From the NCBI RefSeq assembly GCF_036894955.1, contig NZ_CP145905.1, positions 6,185,608 through 6,249,607 on the forward strand: a stretch of 64,000 bases of DNA, in the 5' to 3' direction. Made by a program: the position numbers and the translations under genes. Positions 8,533 to 16,356 of the stretch are shown here, piece after piece. Each line of letters begins with the position of its first letter. The first letter of the stretch is position 1. The stretch is from Paenibacillus sp. KS-LC4. Its GTDB lineage: Bacteria; Bacillota; Bacilli; Paenibacillales; Paenibacillaceae. The notes under the pieces are model-generated. The model worked only from the letters and a program-made list of their open reading frames with translations. It was not told the DNA's origin and searched no databases.

Positions 8533-9411
8533 TCAGCCGGCTGTCACCCTAATTAAGCCTGTCATGCCTGGGTGAGGGGTGCAGAAATAGCTGAAATCCC
8601 CTTCTTTGTCAAAGGTAATGACCTTCTTCTCACCTTCACCCAGCAGACCCGTATCAAAGGATTTATCATCCGCGGTTGCTGTATGCTTCATTTTATCCCG
8701 ATTAATAAACGCCACCTTGTCGCCGACCCTAATATCCAATTCGGCAATCGAAAAGGCAAAGTCTACAATTTCAACGACATGCGTAACACTTGCACGCTTT
8801 ACATTCGGCGTCTCCGTAGGCTTGGAGGATGCAGCTGTTGCACTGCTGGCACTCGCCTCTGGTGTAGCAACGGGCTTAAGCTTAGGCGTTGGTGTTGGTG
8901 TTGGTGTTGATGTTGGTGTTGGTGTTGGCTTATTTACGCTCACCTTGTCCTGCGGGCTCTCAGATGCTGCTGCTTGGCCGCTTTTAGCTGACGTTTCCTT
9001 TGCACTCGTGTCCTTGTGACCCGACGTCTTGTGACCCGACATCGTTCCGCTTCCATCGCCCTTTGTTTCCTCCGTGCTCGCTGTTGACGACGGCTTGGCT
9101 GCATGTTCGGCAGCTATTTCATCCGGCTTATCGGTTTGAGCTGCATCGCTTGGTTTAGCTTCATGCTCTTTATGAGGCTGATTTTCCATTTTAGTCTCTT
9201 CATTGCCGTTTTGGGTGTTAGTCTCAGCATTTGTCTCAGCTGCTGTTCCCGTCTGATTTCCTTCTGGCGATGCTTCTATTGTAGGGCTGCTGCTTGCTGG
9301 CACCTGATTAGCATTAGATTCCGAGGATGTACCCGAGCTTCCACAAGCAGCTACAAACAACATCGCAGCTACCGTCAGCCAAGAGGCTGTTATTCGAATA
9401 TGCTTTATAAT
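8533..9411 (-). CDS. Cupredoxin-domain lipoprotein, apparent ATT start
   Basis: Secreted lipid-anchored protein with a C-terminal plastocyanin-like copper domain. Type-1 copper ligands are visible: His in MKHTA, then Cys, His and Met in FCTPHPGM. A low-complexity linker rich in Thr, Pro, Ser and Ala follows the lipobox, with a PTPTSTPTPTPT repeat. The only ATG nearby (9361-9363) starts inside the signal peptide and has no ribosome site. Starting at ATT (9409-9411), seven bases after GAGGG, gives IKHIRITASWLTVAA then LFVAAC, a complete lipoprotein signal peptide. The ribosome site overlaps the stop of the upstream gene, suggesting coupled translation. Probable role: electron transfer or copper handling at the membrane; the partner is unknown. 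Confidence 0.85.
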   Translation of the reverse strand: MIKHIRITASWLTVAAMLFVAACGSSGTSSESNANQVPASSSPTIEASPEGNQTGTAAETNAETNTQNGNEETKMENQPHKEHEAKPSDAAQTDKPDEIAAEHAAKPSSTASTEETKGDGSGTMSGHKTSGHKDTSAKETSAKSGQAAASESPQDKVSVNKPTPTPTSTPTPTPTPKLKPVATPEASASSATAASSKPTETPNVKRASVTHVVEIVDFAFSIAELDIRVGDKVAFINRDKMKHTATADDKSFDTGLLGEGEKKVITFDKEGDFSYFCTPHPGMTGLIRVTAG

Positions 9412-9421
9412 GATCTATCCC

Positions 9422-11035
9422 TCACTTTACAATAATTTGGCCGGTCATAAAATTTTTGTGGGGCTCGCAAAAATAATTATACGTTCCTGGCTTATCAAGC
9501 TTAATGGAAGCCGATTCACCTTTACTTATGAGAGGAATGGCGAAGGAGCCATCCTTGGCCACTGCATTATGCTTCATATCGTCTAGGTTCGTGAAGATGA
9601 TCGTCGATCCAGCCTCCACCGTTAAGGGGCCTGAACCAAAAGAAAAATCCTTAATATCAACACGATACGTTTTGGCTGTCGGTGTAGCTGAAGCAGCCGC
9701 TTTCCCAGCAGTCGTACCTGTAAATTTTGCCGGATTGATTACGAACCAGACATTATTCACCTCTTGTCCATTCGTATCGCCGTGGGCTTTGTCCGCAATA
9801 AATGTATATAACGGATAGCCTTTGTAGGTTGCCTGAGTTGTTCCGTCCACTCGCTTAATGGAGCCAAAATCGGCCTTGGACAAGGTGGATGGCACACTGC
9901 CTCCTGCAATGCTGTATGCTGGCCAATTAACAAGACATTGACCTTCACATCCGCTTGTCTGTGGAGCATCGTTGTCAAAATAGTACAAGGTGCGTCCCAT
10001 GCTATCTGTCAAATAATGACCCAGCACACTGTTCGTTCCTAGCATGACGGAGTAATCCGGCTTGGCTATAAACCAAACATCCGCAACCGCTTCACCCTGT
10101 ACATCGCCCGGCTTCGAATCCTTTATGAAGTAATACAGCGGCCAGCCCTTATACATCCACTGCTTCGTACCGTCCTTGCGTGTCAGCGTAGTGAAATCAG
10201 CTGCGTTAAGCGATGTCGGAATTTGCAAATGCTCGGAGGTCAATACCGGCCAATTCTCCATACATGAGCCTGTGCAAGCATTCAGATCCTGCGCGTCCTT
10301 CGTGAACAAATACAAGGCGCGTCCTTTGCCGTCAGTAAAATAGGTGCCTAGCTTCTCATTTGAACGCAAGGCAATCTGCTCGCTGCTGGCCAGCGCTGTG
10401 TCCTTAATTACCCCTTCTGCTTTCAACATATCGAGCAGCGAATGCCCATGAGCTGTAGTTGCTGAGAGTGCTTCGATCAGCGCAGTAGCGATATGGCTGT
10501 TGGTCAATGCGGCCGTTCCAGAAATCTGGACAAGACCTTTGCCAGCGGCAAAGGATTCGGTGTCTTTGTATTGAAAGTCACCCCCAGCCTTGTAGCCTAT
10601 TGCCTCTAATATTGCCTTATACAGCTGCTGCGAGCTAATCGGTGAGAGCGGGTCGAACTTCGCTCCACCCGAGCCGGACCAGCCTGCCTGCGGGTGATCC
10701 TTTAAATAAGCAAGCACCGGCTGATTGCTCTTTCCTGCCAGATTTGCATCCGCAAAGGTACGGCTGCCTTTATAAGCGTGAGCTTCCGCAAGCTTGCCTT
10801 GCAGACGAAGCGAAATAAGTGCTGCCTGGATTCGGGTGCTCTTTTTGGCCAGATAAGCTTTGGTCACGCCTTGTCCCTCTCCAACCAGCAAGCCAAGCGA
10901 CTCCGCCGTTTGAGCGTAGGTCTGCACCTGCTCGCCCGCCTTCTGACCTTCCTCCGCAGCAGTCGCCGTGGCAAATGGCACTGCAAGAAGCGCACAAAGT
11001 ACAAAATAGATAATCAAGCTTTTTCTTCTTCTCAT
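9422..11035 (-). CDS. Secreted SLH-like / two COG4315 repeats / cupredoxin fusion protein
   Basis: Exported 537-residue protein. Signal peptide: MRRRKSLIIYFVLCALLAVP through ATAAE. Next is an S-layer-homology-like region (ESLGLLVGEGQG, IQAALISLRLQGKL), then further SLH-like helices to about 235. Two repeats of the COG4315 type follow, each with a Yx(F/W/Y)xxD motif (YLFTKD, YYFDND) and a cysteine pair in CTGSCMENWP and CEGQCLVNWP. The C-terminus is a cupredoxin: DFSFGSGPLTVEAG, KHN, and YFCEPHKNFM carrying Cys, His and Met ligands. ATG at 11033-11035 has GGGAG ten bases upstream; a longer frame to 11146 lacks a site. First gene of the operon with the cupredoxin lipoprotein, sigma and anti-sigma genes. 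An electron-transfer or metal-binding role is inferred. Confidence 0.88.
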   Translation of the reverse strand: MRRRKSLIIYFVLCALLAVPFATATAAEEGQKAGEQVQTYAQTAESLGLLVGEGQGVTKAYLAKKSTRIQAALISLRLQGKLAEAHAYKGSRTFADANLAGKSNQPVLAYLKDHPQAGWSGSGGAKFDPLSPISSQQLYKAILEAIGYKAGGDFQYKDTESFAAGKGLVQISGTAALTNSHIATALIEALSATTAHGHSLLDMLKAEGVIKDTALASSEQIALRSNEKLGTYFTDGKGRALYLFTKDAQDLNACTGSCMENWPVLTSEHLQIPTSLNAADFTTLTRKDGTKQWMYKGWPLYYFIKDSKPGDVQGEAVADVWFIAKPDYSVMLGTNSVLGHYLTDSMGRTLYYFDNDAPQTSGCEGQCLVNWPAYSIAGGSVPSTLSKADFGSIKRVDGTTQATYKGYPLYTFIADKAHGDTNGQEVNNVWFVINPAKFTGTTAGKAAASATPTAKTYRVDIKDFSFGSGPLTVEAGSTIIFTNLDDMKHNAVAKDGSFAIPLISKGESASIKLDKPGTYNYFCEPHKNFMTGQIIVK

Positions 11036-11074
11036 TTCATCATTCTCCCATCTAAAAATAGCTTCTATTAGGAG

Positions 11075-11102
11075 ATAACGCCCGCAAGATAAACTCGGTT
11101 TG
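11075..11102 (-). promoter_or_regulatory. Candidate ECF-sigma promoter of the cupredoxin operon
   Basis: Minus strand: CAAACC (11097-11102), 16-base spacer, CGTTAT (11075-11080). An AAC-containing -35 and a CGT-containing -10 at this spacing resemble ECF promoters in Bacillus. It lies about 40 bases upstream of the first gene, and the operon encodes its own ECF sigma factor. The match is by eye. Confidence 0.4.
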
Positions 11103-11126
11103 CCATTCCGCAAAAAAACATGAAAA

Positions 11127-11170
11127 AGAGCCGTCCCTAGAGTCATATGTATGACTGAGGGACGCCCCTT
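11127..11170. terminator. Palindromic terminator-like element, copy 2
   Basis: AAGAGCC-GTCCCT-AG-AGTCAT, loop ATGT, then ATGACT-GA-GGGACGCCCCTT, followed by ATTTTC. It lies between the CxxH/CxxC gene and the cupredoxin operon. Both arms nearly match copy 1 at 7042-7090, so the four-gene operon is bracketed by the two copies. Confidence 0.7.
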
Positions 11171-11210
11171 ATTTTCTTCCTATTTTCAATAATGGATCAT
11201 TAAACTCATG

Positions 11211-11378
11211 CTATACGACAAGAAACAGTGCCCCATCCTCGCATAAATCGCATTTTCGCGGCGGGTCCCAGTCAGCAAATTCCGTTTCCTTCAAATCTAC
11301 GATATCCGGCGCGTCCTCGTACTCATCAACGAACTTATCAATCGCTAGCTCCACGTGTTTTTTGCATACACAATACAT
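11211..11378 (-). CDS. CxxH/CxxC protein, small zinc-ribbon-like
   Basis: Fifty-five-residue protein of the CxxH/CxxC family (TIGR04129), found near the origin in Bacillales. It starts MYCVCKKHVELAIDKFVDEY, and the second half carries KCDLCED, so a CxxxH-like pair plus a CxxC pair could bind zinc. The acidic middle YEDAPDIVDL is highly conserved in the family. The ATG at 11376-11378 is used because GAGGAAGCG lies about ten bases upstream; the longer open frame to 11567 has no sign of coding. It lies downstream of htrA and its terminator. Function unknown. Confidence 0.88.
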   Translation of the reverse strand: MYCVCKKHVELAIDKFVDEYEDAPDIVDLKETEFADWDPPRKCDLCEDGALFLVV

Positions 11379-11584
11379 AGTTGGTTCGCTTCCTCTTCTG
11401 CTTGATTTAATCAGGGTGTTGTCCCTTTGCCTTCCGTTAGCATAACAAACAACCTGCATAATGTGAAGCCCGAACCTATTGGCCCTAGGTGAAACGGCTT
11501 CGCCATCCTCTGACGGCGCGGCGTGTTTCATTCCGAGAAATATAAGCCCAGTTATGATGTGAAACATATAAATTCTTATATTTT

Positions 11585-11630
11585 AAAAAAAGAGCCGCCG
11601 CAACAGGCTCCTCCTGTTCACGACCGCTCC
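11585..11630 (-). terminator. Terminator after htrA
   Basis: On the minus strand GAGCGG-TCGTG-AACAGG pairs with CCTGTT-GCGGC-GGCTC around a short AGGAG loop, followed by seven T. It ends the wal-htrA block. Confidence 0.8.
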
Positions 11631-11651
11631 CCTTAATCGGATGACGATTTT

Positions 11652-12998
11652 TTATTGTTGCACCTTATCGGTTAAATCCAATTGCGCCGTTGTCAGCTTG
11701 CCATCCCGATAGAAGGTCACTTCCACTTTATCGCCAATATGCTTCTTGGAATAAAGGTACCTCCGCAGCTCCATCGTACTGCCAACGGCCTGCTTATCCA
11801 GCTTGACGATCACATCATTGAAGACGAGGCCAGCATCCTTCGCTGGACCAACCGCCTCGAGCACGATGACGCCAGCACGAACATTGTCCGGCAAAATAAG
11901 CTGCCCCGCTCCTTCAGCCTCTTCATCGCCGTCATCCTTCGAGCCGCCGGCTTTACCTCCAGCGCTGCCGCCCTGCTGTGCAAAATATTGCGCCAAGTCC
12001 ATCGTGTACACGCCCAAATACGGACGCGGCACATAGCCTTTGGCGAGTAGATCGCTGACGATTGGCATCGCATTGTTCGTCGGAATGGCGAAGCCTAGCC
12101 CCTCCACGCCAATATCGGCGATTTTCATGCTGTTGATGCCGACAACCTGACCATCGAGATTAATGAGCGGGCCGCCGCTGTTGCCTTGGTTGATGGACGC
12201 ATCCACTTGAATAACCTCTTGCTCCCAATCATAGTTGCCATCCTGATTCAGCGAAACAGGCACAATTTGACGGGTTTTGCTCACGATACCCATAGATAAG
12301 GAATCGCCCAAGCCGAGCGGATTGCCGATAGCAATGACGAACTCGGCCGGCTGCAAGGCAGAGGAATCGCCAATTTCTGCAACGGTATCAATGCCCTTAT
12401 CGTCGATTTCCAAAACAGCCATATCCGAAATTTGATCCTCGCCAACCATTTTCGCCTCGCGCTGCTCGCCGCTAATGAGCGTCACTTTAAGAGCGTCCGC
12501 ATCGACGGTGACATGATAGTTTGTCATAATATAGGCTTTGCCATTTTCTTTTTTGAAAATAAACCCTGAACCAACGCCCGCCTGCTGCAAGCTGTTCTTC
12601 TCGGCGCCTTCTTTGCCTGCGTCCTTGCTGCCTTCGCTCTCTTCATTCGGAGTGCCCATGCTGAACACCTGACGCTGCTCATTAATGACGCTCACGACAG
12701 CAGGTCTCACCTTCGCCGAAGCCTGAATCGTCTTCATTTCCAGCGATTCGCTGTCACCCGACATCTTCGCCGTTGAAACCGCCTGCACTTTGGGGCTGCT
12801 GCCAACTCCACCATTAAAGAACAGCCCGAACAGCAGCACTGCCGCTATTGCACTCGTGGATGAAGAGATAAAGGCAATGCGCACACTGGACCAATTCCGC
12901 CTCGTCTGCTTGCTCGACAAGATGCGCCGCTCCTTGCTGAAGGCGCGTGTACGTCTGGACACCTTCGTCGAATAGAAATCGTCATCGAATAATCCCAT
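11652..12998 (-). CDS. htrC: HtrA/DegP-family serine protease
   Basis: Membrane-anchored trypsin-like protease with one PDZ domain, used in envelope protein quality control. Layout: short cytoplasmic head, one membrane helix (IAFISSSTSAIAAVLLFGLFF), protease domain, PDZ domain from about RPYLGVYTMDL to the end. The catalytic triad is visible: His in NYHVTVDAD, Asp in SDMAVLEID, Ser in GNSGGPL. Two low-complexity charged inserts are present: SEGSKDAGKEGAEK before the protease and KDDGDEEAEGAG in the PDZ region. ATG at 12996-12998 follows AGGAG by eight bases; a longer frame to 13067 is less likely. It comes last in the walRKHIJ-htrA order, as in Bacillus (yyxA/htrC). Confidence 0.92.
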   Translation of the reverse strand: MGLFDDDFYSTKVSRRTRAFSKERRILSSKQTRRNWSSVRIAFISSSTSAIAAVLLFGLFFNGGVGSSPKVQAVSTAKMSGDSESLEMKTIQASAKVRPAVVSVINEQRQVFSMGTPNEESEGSKDAGKEGAEKNSLQQAGVGSGFIFKKENGKAYIMTNYHVTVDADALKVTLISGEQREAKMVGEDQISDMAVLEIDDKGIDTVAEIGDSSALQPAEFVIAIGNPLGLGDSLSMGIVSKTRQIVPVSLNQDGNYDWEQEVIQVDASINQGNSGGPLINLDGQVVGINSMKIADIGVEGLGFAIPTNNAMPIVSDLLAKGYVPRPYLGVYTMDLAQYFAQQGGSAGGKAGGSKDDGDEEAEGAGQLILPDNVRAGVIVLEAVGPAKDAGLVFNDVIVKLDKQAVGSTMELRRYLYSKKHIGDKVEVTFYRDGKLTTAQLDLTDKVQQ

Positions 12999-13182
12999 AT
13001 CTATCTCTCCTCTCGATGTCCGGCCGACATCAAGACTTTTTTGGTATATCTCTCGATCCATATTCATGCTACTAGGAATAATTTCGGAAGATTGGACTAG
13101 AATAATAATAGATTACATTGTACAGCTGAAAATTTTATGGAGCATTCGTCTTCTATCCTCTAGCCAAAGGAGCTTGATTTTA

Positions 13183-13422
13183 ATGAAAAAGCCTTCCTCC
13201 ATCCCGTCCGCCTGGGAGCATGTTCAGCTTGGCGCGATGCTTGCAGATCTGAAAGAGGAGCACTATCGTACCGTTCTAACGTTAAGCGCATTGCTAGAGC
13301 TTCTGCTAGAGAAAGGCATTATTACACTAGAGGAATTACAAGCCAAGACTAGCCAGCTTGACGGGCAAATGGATGAACAGCTTCAGAAGCTTATTTCTTC
13401 TTCACTTCGTCCCATTCAGTAG
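13183..13422 (+). CDS. Small conserved-looking protein, function unknown
   Basis: Seventy-nine-residue plus-strand gene between htrA and walJ, opposite to its neighbours. The ATG follows AAGGAG by about ten bases, a strong site that supports translation. The sequence is helical and charged: ADLKEEHYRTVLTLSALLELLLEKGIITLEELQAKTSQ, with the typical KGIITLEEL turn, suggesting a short coiled coil or helical bundle. No known domain was recognised. Its last 32 bases overlap the end of walJ on the other strand, so the two messages are complementary at their 3' ends. Confidence 0.75.
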   Translation: MKKPSSIPSAWEHVQLGAMLADLKEEHYRTVLTLSALLELLLEKGIITLEELQAKTSQLDGQMDEQLQKLISSSLRPIQ

Positions 13423-14197
13423 GCTTGTTGTGATACGTATGACGCAGCGGAAAATCCTCTTTTTTGAAGAAAATTCCGTTGTCTTCTAATATATTATTAA
13501 CGGTTAGCATCGCTAAGTCCATTAAATTATGATCAAGGCTAAGATGGGCCAAATACACCCGCTTAGTGCGGTCCGTCAGCAGCTCGCAGAGCGCTTCCCC
13601 AGCCGCTACATTGGATAAATGTCCGACGTCGCTTAAAATGCGCCGTTTCGTATTCCATGGATAACGCCCCATACGAAGCATCTCCGTATCATGATTGGAT
13701 TCCAGTACCAGCACATCCGAATCAATGATCGCCTGCTTCACCTTATCGCTCATATAACCGAGGTCGGTCGCCAGACTCAGCTTAACGCCCTGATCGACAA
13801 ACGTATAGCCCACCGGCTCCGCAGCATCATGCGAAATCGGAAAAGACTGTACTTGCAGCGAGCCAAAATGAAGCGTATCTCCCGTCTCGATCACAATGCG
13901 CTTATCGGCATCAATTTTGCCAACATGCCGCTCCATCGCGCCCCAGGTCGCTTCATTCGCATAAATAGGCAGCTCGTGCTTGCGTGCAAATGCACCAAGC
14001 CCTTTAATATGATCGGAGTGCTCATGCGTGACGAGCAGCGCATCCAGCTGATGGCCGAACACTCCGCGCTCCTTCATGAGCTCCTCCATTTTTTTGGCGC
14101 TAAGCCCTGCATCGACGAGTACCATCTTGTCGCCATTATTGATAATTGTTCCATTCCCCGTTGAACCGCTTGCCAGTACTGTAAACCATAGTCCCAT
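13391..14197 (-). CDS. walJ: Metallo-beta-lactamase-fold protein WalJ/YycJ
   Basis: Metallo-hydrolase of the YycJ group, encoded in the Wal operon and linked to coordination of cell division with replication in other Firmicutes. The zinc motif THEHSDH (HxHxDH) is near residue 57. Further ligands are likely in FPISHDA, ATDLGYM and SLDHN. The 268-residue length is normal for the family. It begins 45 bases after walI. The true substrate is not known; related folds act on nucleic acids. The stop overlaps the end of the convergent small gene. Confidence 0.93.
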   Translation of the reverse strand: MGLWFTVLASGSTGNGTIINNGDKMVLVDAGLSAKKMEELMKERGVFGHQLDALLVTHEHSDHIKGLGAFARKHELPIYANEATWGAMERHVGKIDADKRIVIETGDTLHFGSLQVQSFPISHDAAEPVGYTFVDQGVKLSLATDLGYMSDKVKQAIIDSDVLVLESNHDTEMLRMGRYPWNTKRRILSDVGHLSNVAAGEALCELLTDRTKRVYLAHLSLDHNLMDLAMLTVNNILEDNGIFFKKEDFPLRHTYHNKPTEWDEVKKK

Positions 14198-14242
14198 TTC
14201 CGCCTCGTCCTATCCTTTCTCCCTCTTGAGCATGGCAAGTAC

Positions 14243-14980
14243 CTACTGCTCCTTATCCTGGGCAACCTCACCGCTTACCGCATGGATATAATAAGGGCGA
14301 TCCGCATCCTCTACCAGCACTCGCCAATAAGGAGCGGATACTTGCATGTCCGTATCAAACGTCTGTCCATGATAGCCGAGCTGAATATCGGTAATAACCG
14401 AGCCATCCGGCAAATTCCGCTCAATGAACGGCGCTACCGCCTTCGCCGCCGGCAGCACCATCTGCTGCTTGACATCATTGCTATCCAGCACCTCAATGCG
14501 CGACTGCTTAAAACCCGTAATTTTCTGATTGCTGTAATACAGCTCCAGCTTGACCTCGAACAGCGGCCGGTTATCAACCATTCGGTACAAGACGAATACG
14601 CCTGCCTTGCTGCCGAGCGGATCGAAAGCGTATAGCTCAATATCAGGAATTTGATTGCCTAGCGCAGCGAGCAAATCCGTTTGTGAGAATACGATTCGTC
14701 TATCCACTGGCGTCTCCAGCTTCACAATCTCCTGCTTCTCCAGACTTAGCGACTTGAGCTGGTAAGTTAAATCACGCATGCTTGGCGTTTCAAGCGGCAA
14801 GTTGGCGTTCAGCTCGATGCGCTTCTGCTTCATCACCGCGACGGTGTCTGGTGGAAGCTCCGCAGAGTGATTGTTAATGTCCAACTGCTCCCGCACCTCC
14901 AGCCATACCTGATAGCCAAGCAAAATATTTAGCAGCAGGAAGCTGCCGATTAGCACACTTTTCGCTCTGCTCCAATCCAA
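14243..14980 (-). CDS. walI: Two-component regulatory protein WalI (YycI)
   Basis: Membrane protein that, with WalH, restrains the WalK kinase through transmembrane contacts. An N-terminal helix (SVLIGSFLLLNILLGYQVW) is followed by an extracytoplasmic YycI domain of about 210 residues. The start is TTG at 14978-14980: AGGAGGT lies nine bases upstream and no ATG is nearby. It begins 14 bases after walH. A frequent feature of this locus is use of weak start codons, which may set protein ratios. Confidence 0.9.
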   Translation of the reverse strand: MDWSRAKSVLIGSFLLLNILLGYQVWLEVREQLDINNHSAELPPDTVAVMKQKRIELNANLPLETPSMRDLTYQLKSLSLEKQEIVKLETPVDRRIVFSQTDLLAALGNQIPDIELYAFDPLGSKAGVFVLYRMVDNRPLFEVKLELYYSNQKITGFKQSRIEVLDSNDVKQQMVLPAAKAVAPFIERNLPDGSVITDIQLGYHGQTFDTDMQVSAPYWRVLVEDADRPYYIHAVSGEVAQDKEQ

Positions 14981-14994
14981 ACGCCTCTCACCTC

Positions 14995-16356
14995 CTACTT
15001 GGCCGCTCCAGCCGATCCTTCAGCACCGGTCGTTACCTCCAGCGGAATGTAGCCTGTTGGATAAGCCTCCATCAGCACGTCCTGCGTGCCATCTGCAAGC
15101 CTCACACCCCATACGGGGACAAAATCCAGCTTGCTGCCTTCCTTCGGCACCGCCTGAAGTGCCGGGAACAGGCTTGTGACCTCAGATAGCTTTGCGTAAT
15201 GCTCCAAAGCACCGCGTAAATCATCGCCACCCGGCAAATAGCGCGATTCCCGCGTTTCTGCCTGATTGCCAAGCGTAATCAGCGAACGATTGTACTCCGT
15301 CACCACGCCCTGCTGCAAAATCAGCCGAATCCAGCCATACTGAAAGCCGGCGGCCTCCAAAACCGGATATTGCTCCAAGTACTGCTGGAACAGCACCGTT
15401 CTGCCCTGCTTGCTGTCCGCATCCAGTACAGGATTAACGAAGCGATGTGTGCCATCCCAGCCGCCATGCTGATTCACGTACTCTACTGCGGCATACACAT
15501 TATCGCTCAAAATATTATCTGCGCTCTTTGACGCCGCCGGATCGGTATAAATCATCCAGTTGCCGCTCTGCTCCACTTGGAGACCGCGTTTGCCGTCCGT
15601 ATAGATTTGAGCGCCGCTTCGATCCTTGAGCGCCTTTGTTGTGCCCGGATCGAAAAACAAGTTGCGCTGCACGACATCGGCGGAATAAACCGTATACGGA
15701 TACACGATTTCCACCGCCTGAAGCGGCTTATCCGGAATATAAAGATCGCCGTCCGCATACTGATAATTCGTCTGATATTCCCCGAAGCCGACGTAATCCT
15801 GCACATCGCGAACCGTCAAGTCGGCCTGAACCGATTCATAGACGATATCCCCGTCCTCGCTAAAGAAGAAGGTTCGCACCTCTTCCGTATTGCTCGTTTT
15901 AAAAATCCAGATGCGGTCAATCGTCTCATTCAAAAACATAATGTCGCCCTGCACCTTCAGCAGCTTGCGCAGCAAATCAACCGGTACGCCATTTTGGAAG
16001 CGCAGCTCCACACCCGCATCCCTTTTACGCACCTGCTCCCAATCCATAACATCAATTGGACTGCGCTGAAACCCTTTAAACTCGCGGCCCTGTATGCGGT
16101 CCTTGAGAATCATATTATAGAAGGTCATGCCCGGATACAGCACCGTATGCTTGTCCCCGCCAAAGTGGATGATCAGCTCATCGGGAAAAACAACATTTTC
16201 CACTGTCGTCTCTTCACCAAGCGGCTCCGCATTAATGTAGTCCTGCTCCGTCCGTACCGTAGCCCCAAGCCCTGGCATGCTGTAAGCGAGGAAATAGCTT
16301 TGTATAAGGCTGAAGGCGACCAAAAAAATTAATAGCATCGTTTTCGCCCGTTCCAT
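14995..16356 (-). CDS. walH: Two-component regulatory protein WalH (YycH)
   Basis: Second membrane regulator of WalK. One N-terminal helix (TMLLIFLVAFSLIQSYFLAYS) anchors a large extracytoplasmic YycH region; total length 453 residues. The ATG overlaps the walK stop by one base (TAATG), so the two are translationally coupled. Recognition rests on position, topology and length, together with the YycH-like opening segment. In Bacillus, YycH and YycI contact WalK at the septum; the same role is inferred here. Confidence 0.9.
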   Translation of the reverse strand: MERAKTMLLIFLVAFSLIQSYFLAYSMPGLGATVRTEQDYINAEPLGEETTVENVVFPDELIIHFGGDKHTVLYPGMTFYNMILKDRIQGREFKGFQRSPIDVMDWEQVRKRDAGVELRFQNGVPVDLLRKLLKVQGDIMFLNETIDRIWIFKTSNTEEVRTFFFSEDGDIVYESVQADLTVRDVQDYVGFGEYQTNYQYADGDLYIPDKPLQAVEIVYPYTVYSADVVQRNLFFDPGTTKALKDRSGAQIYTDGKRGLQVEQSGNWMIYTDPAASKSADNILSDNVYAAVEYVNQHGGWDGTHRFVNPVLDADSKQGRTVLFQQYLEQYPVLEAAGFQYGWIRLILQQGVVTEYNRSLITLGNQAETRESRYLPGGDDLRGALEHYAKLSEVTSLFPALQAVPKEGSKLDFVPVWGVRLADGTQDVLMEAYPTGYIPLEVTTGAEGSAGAAK

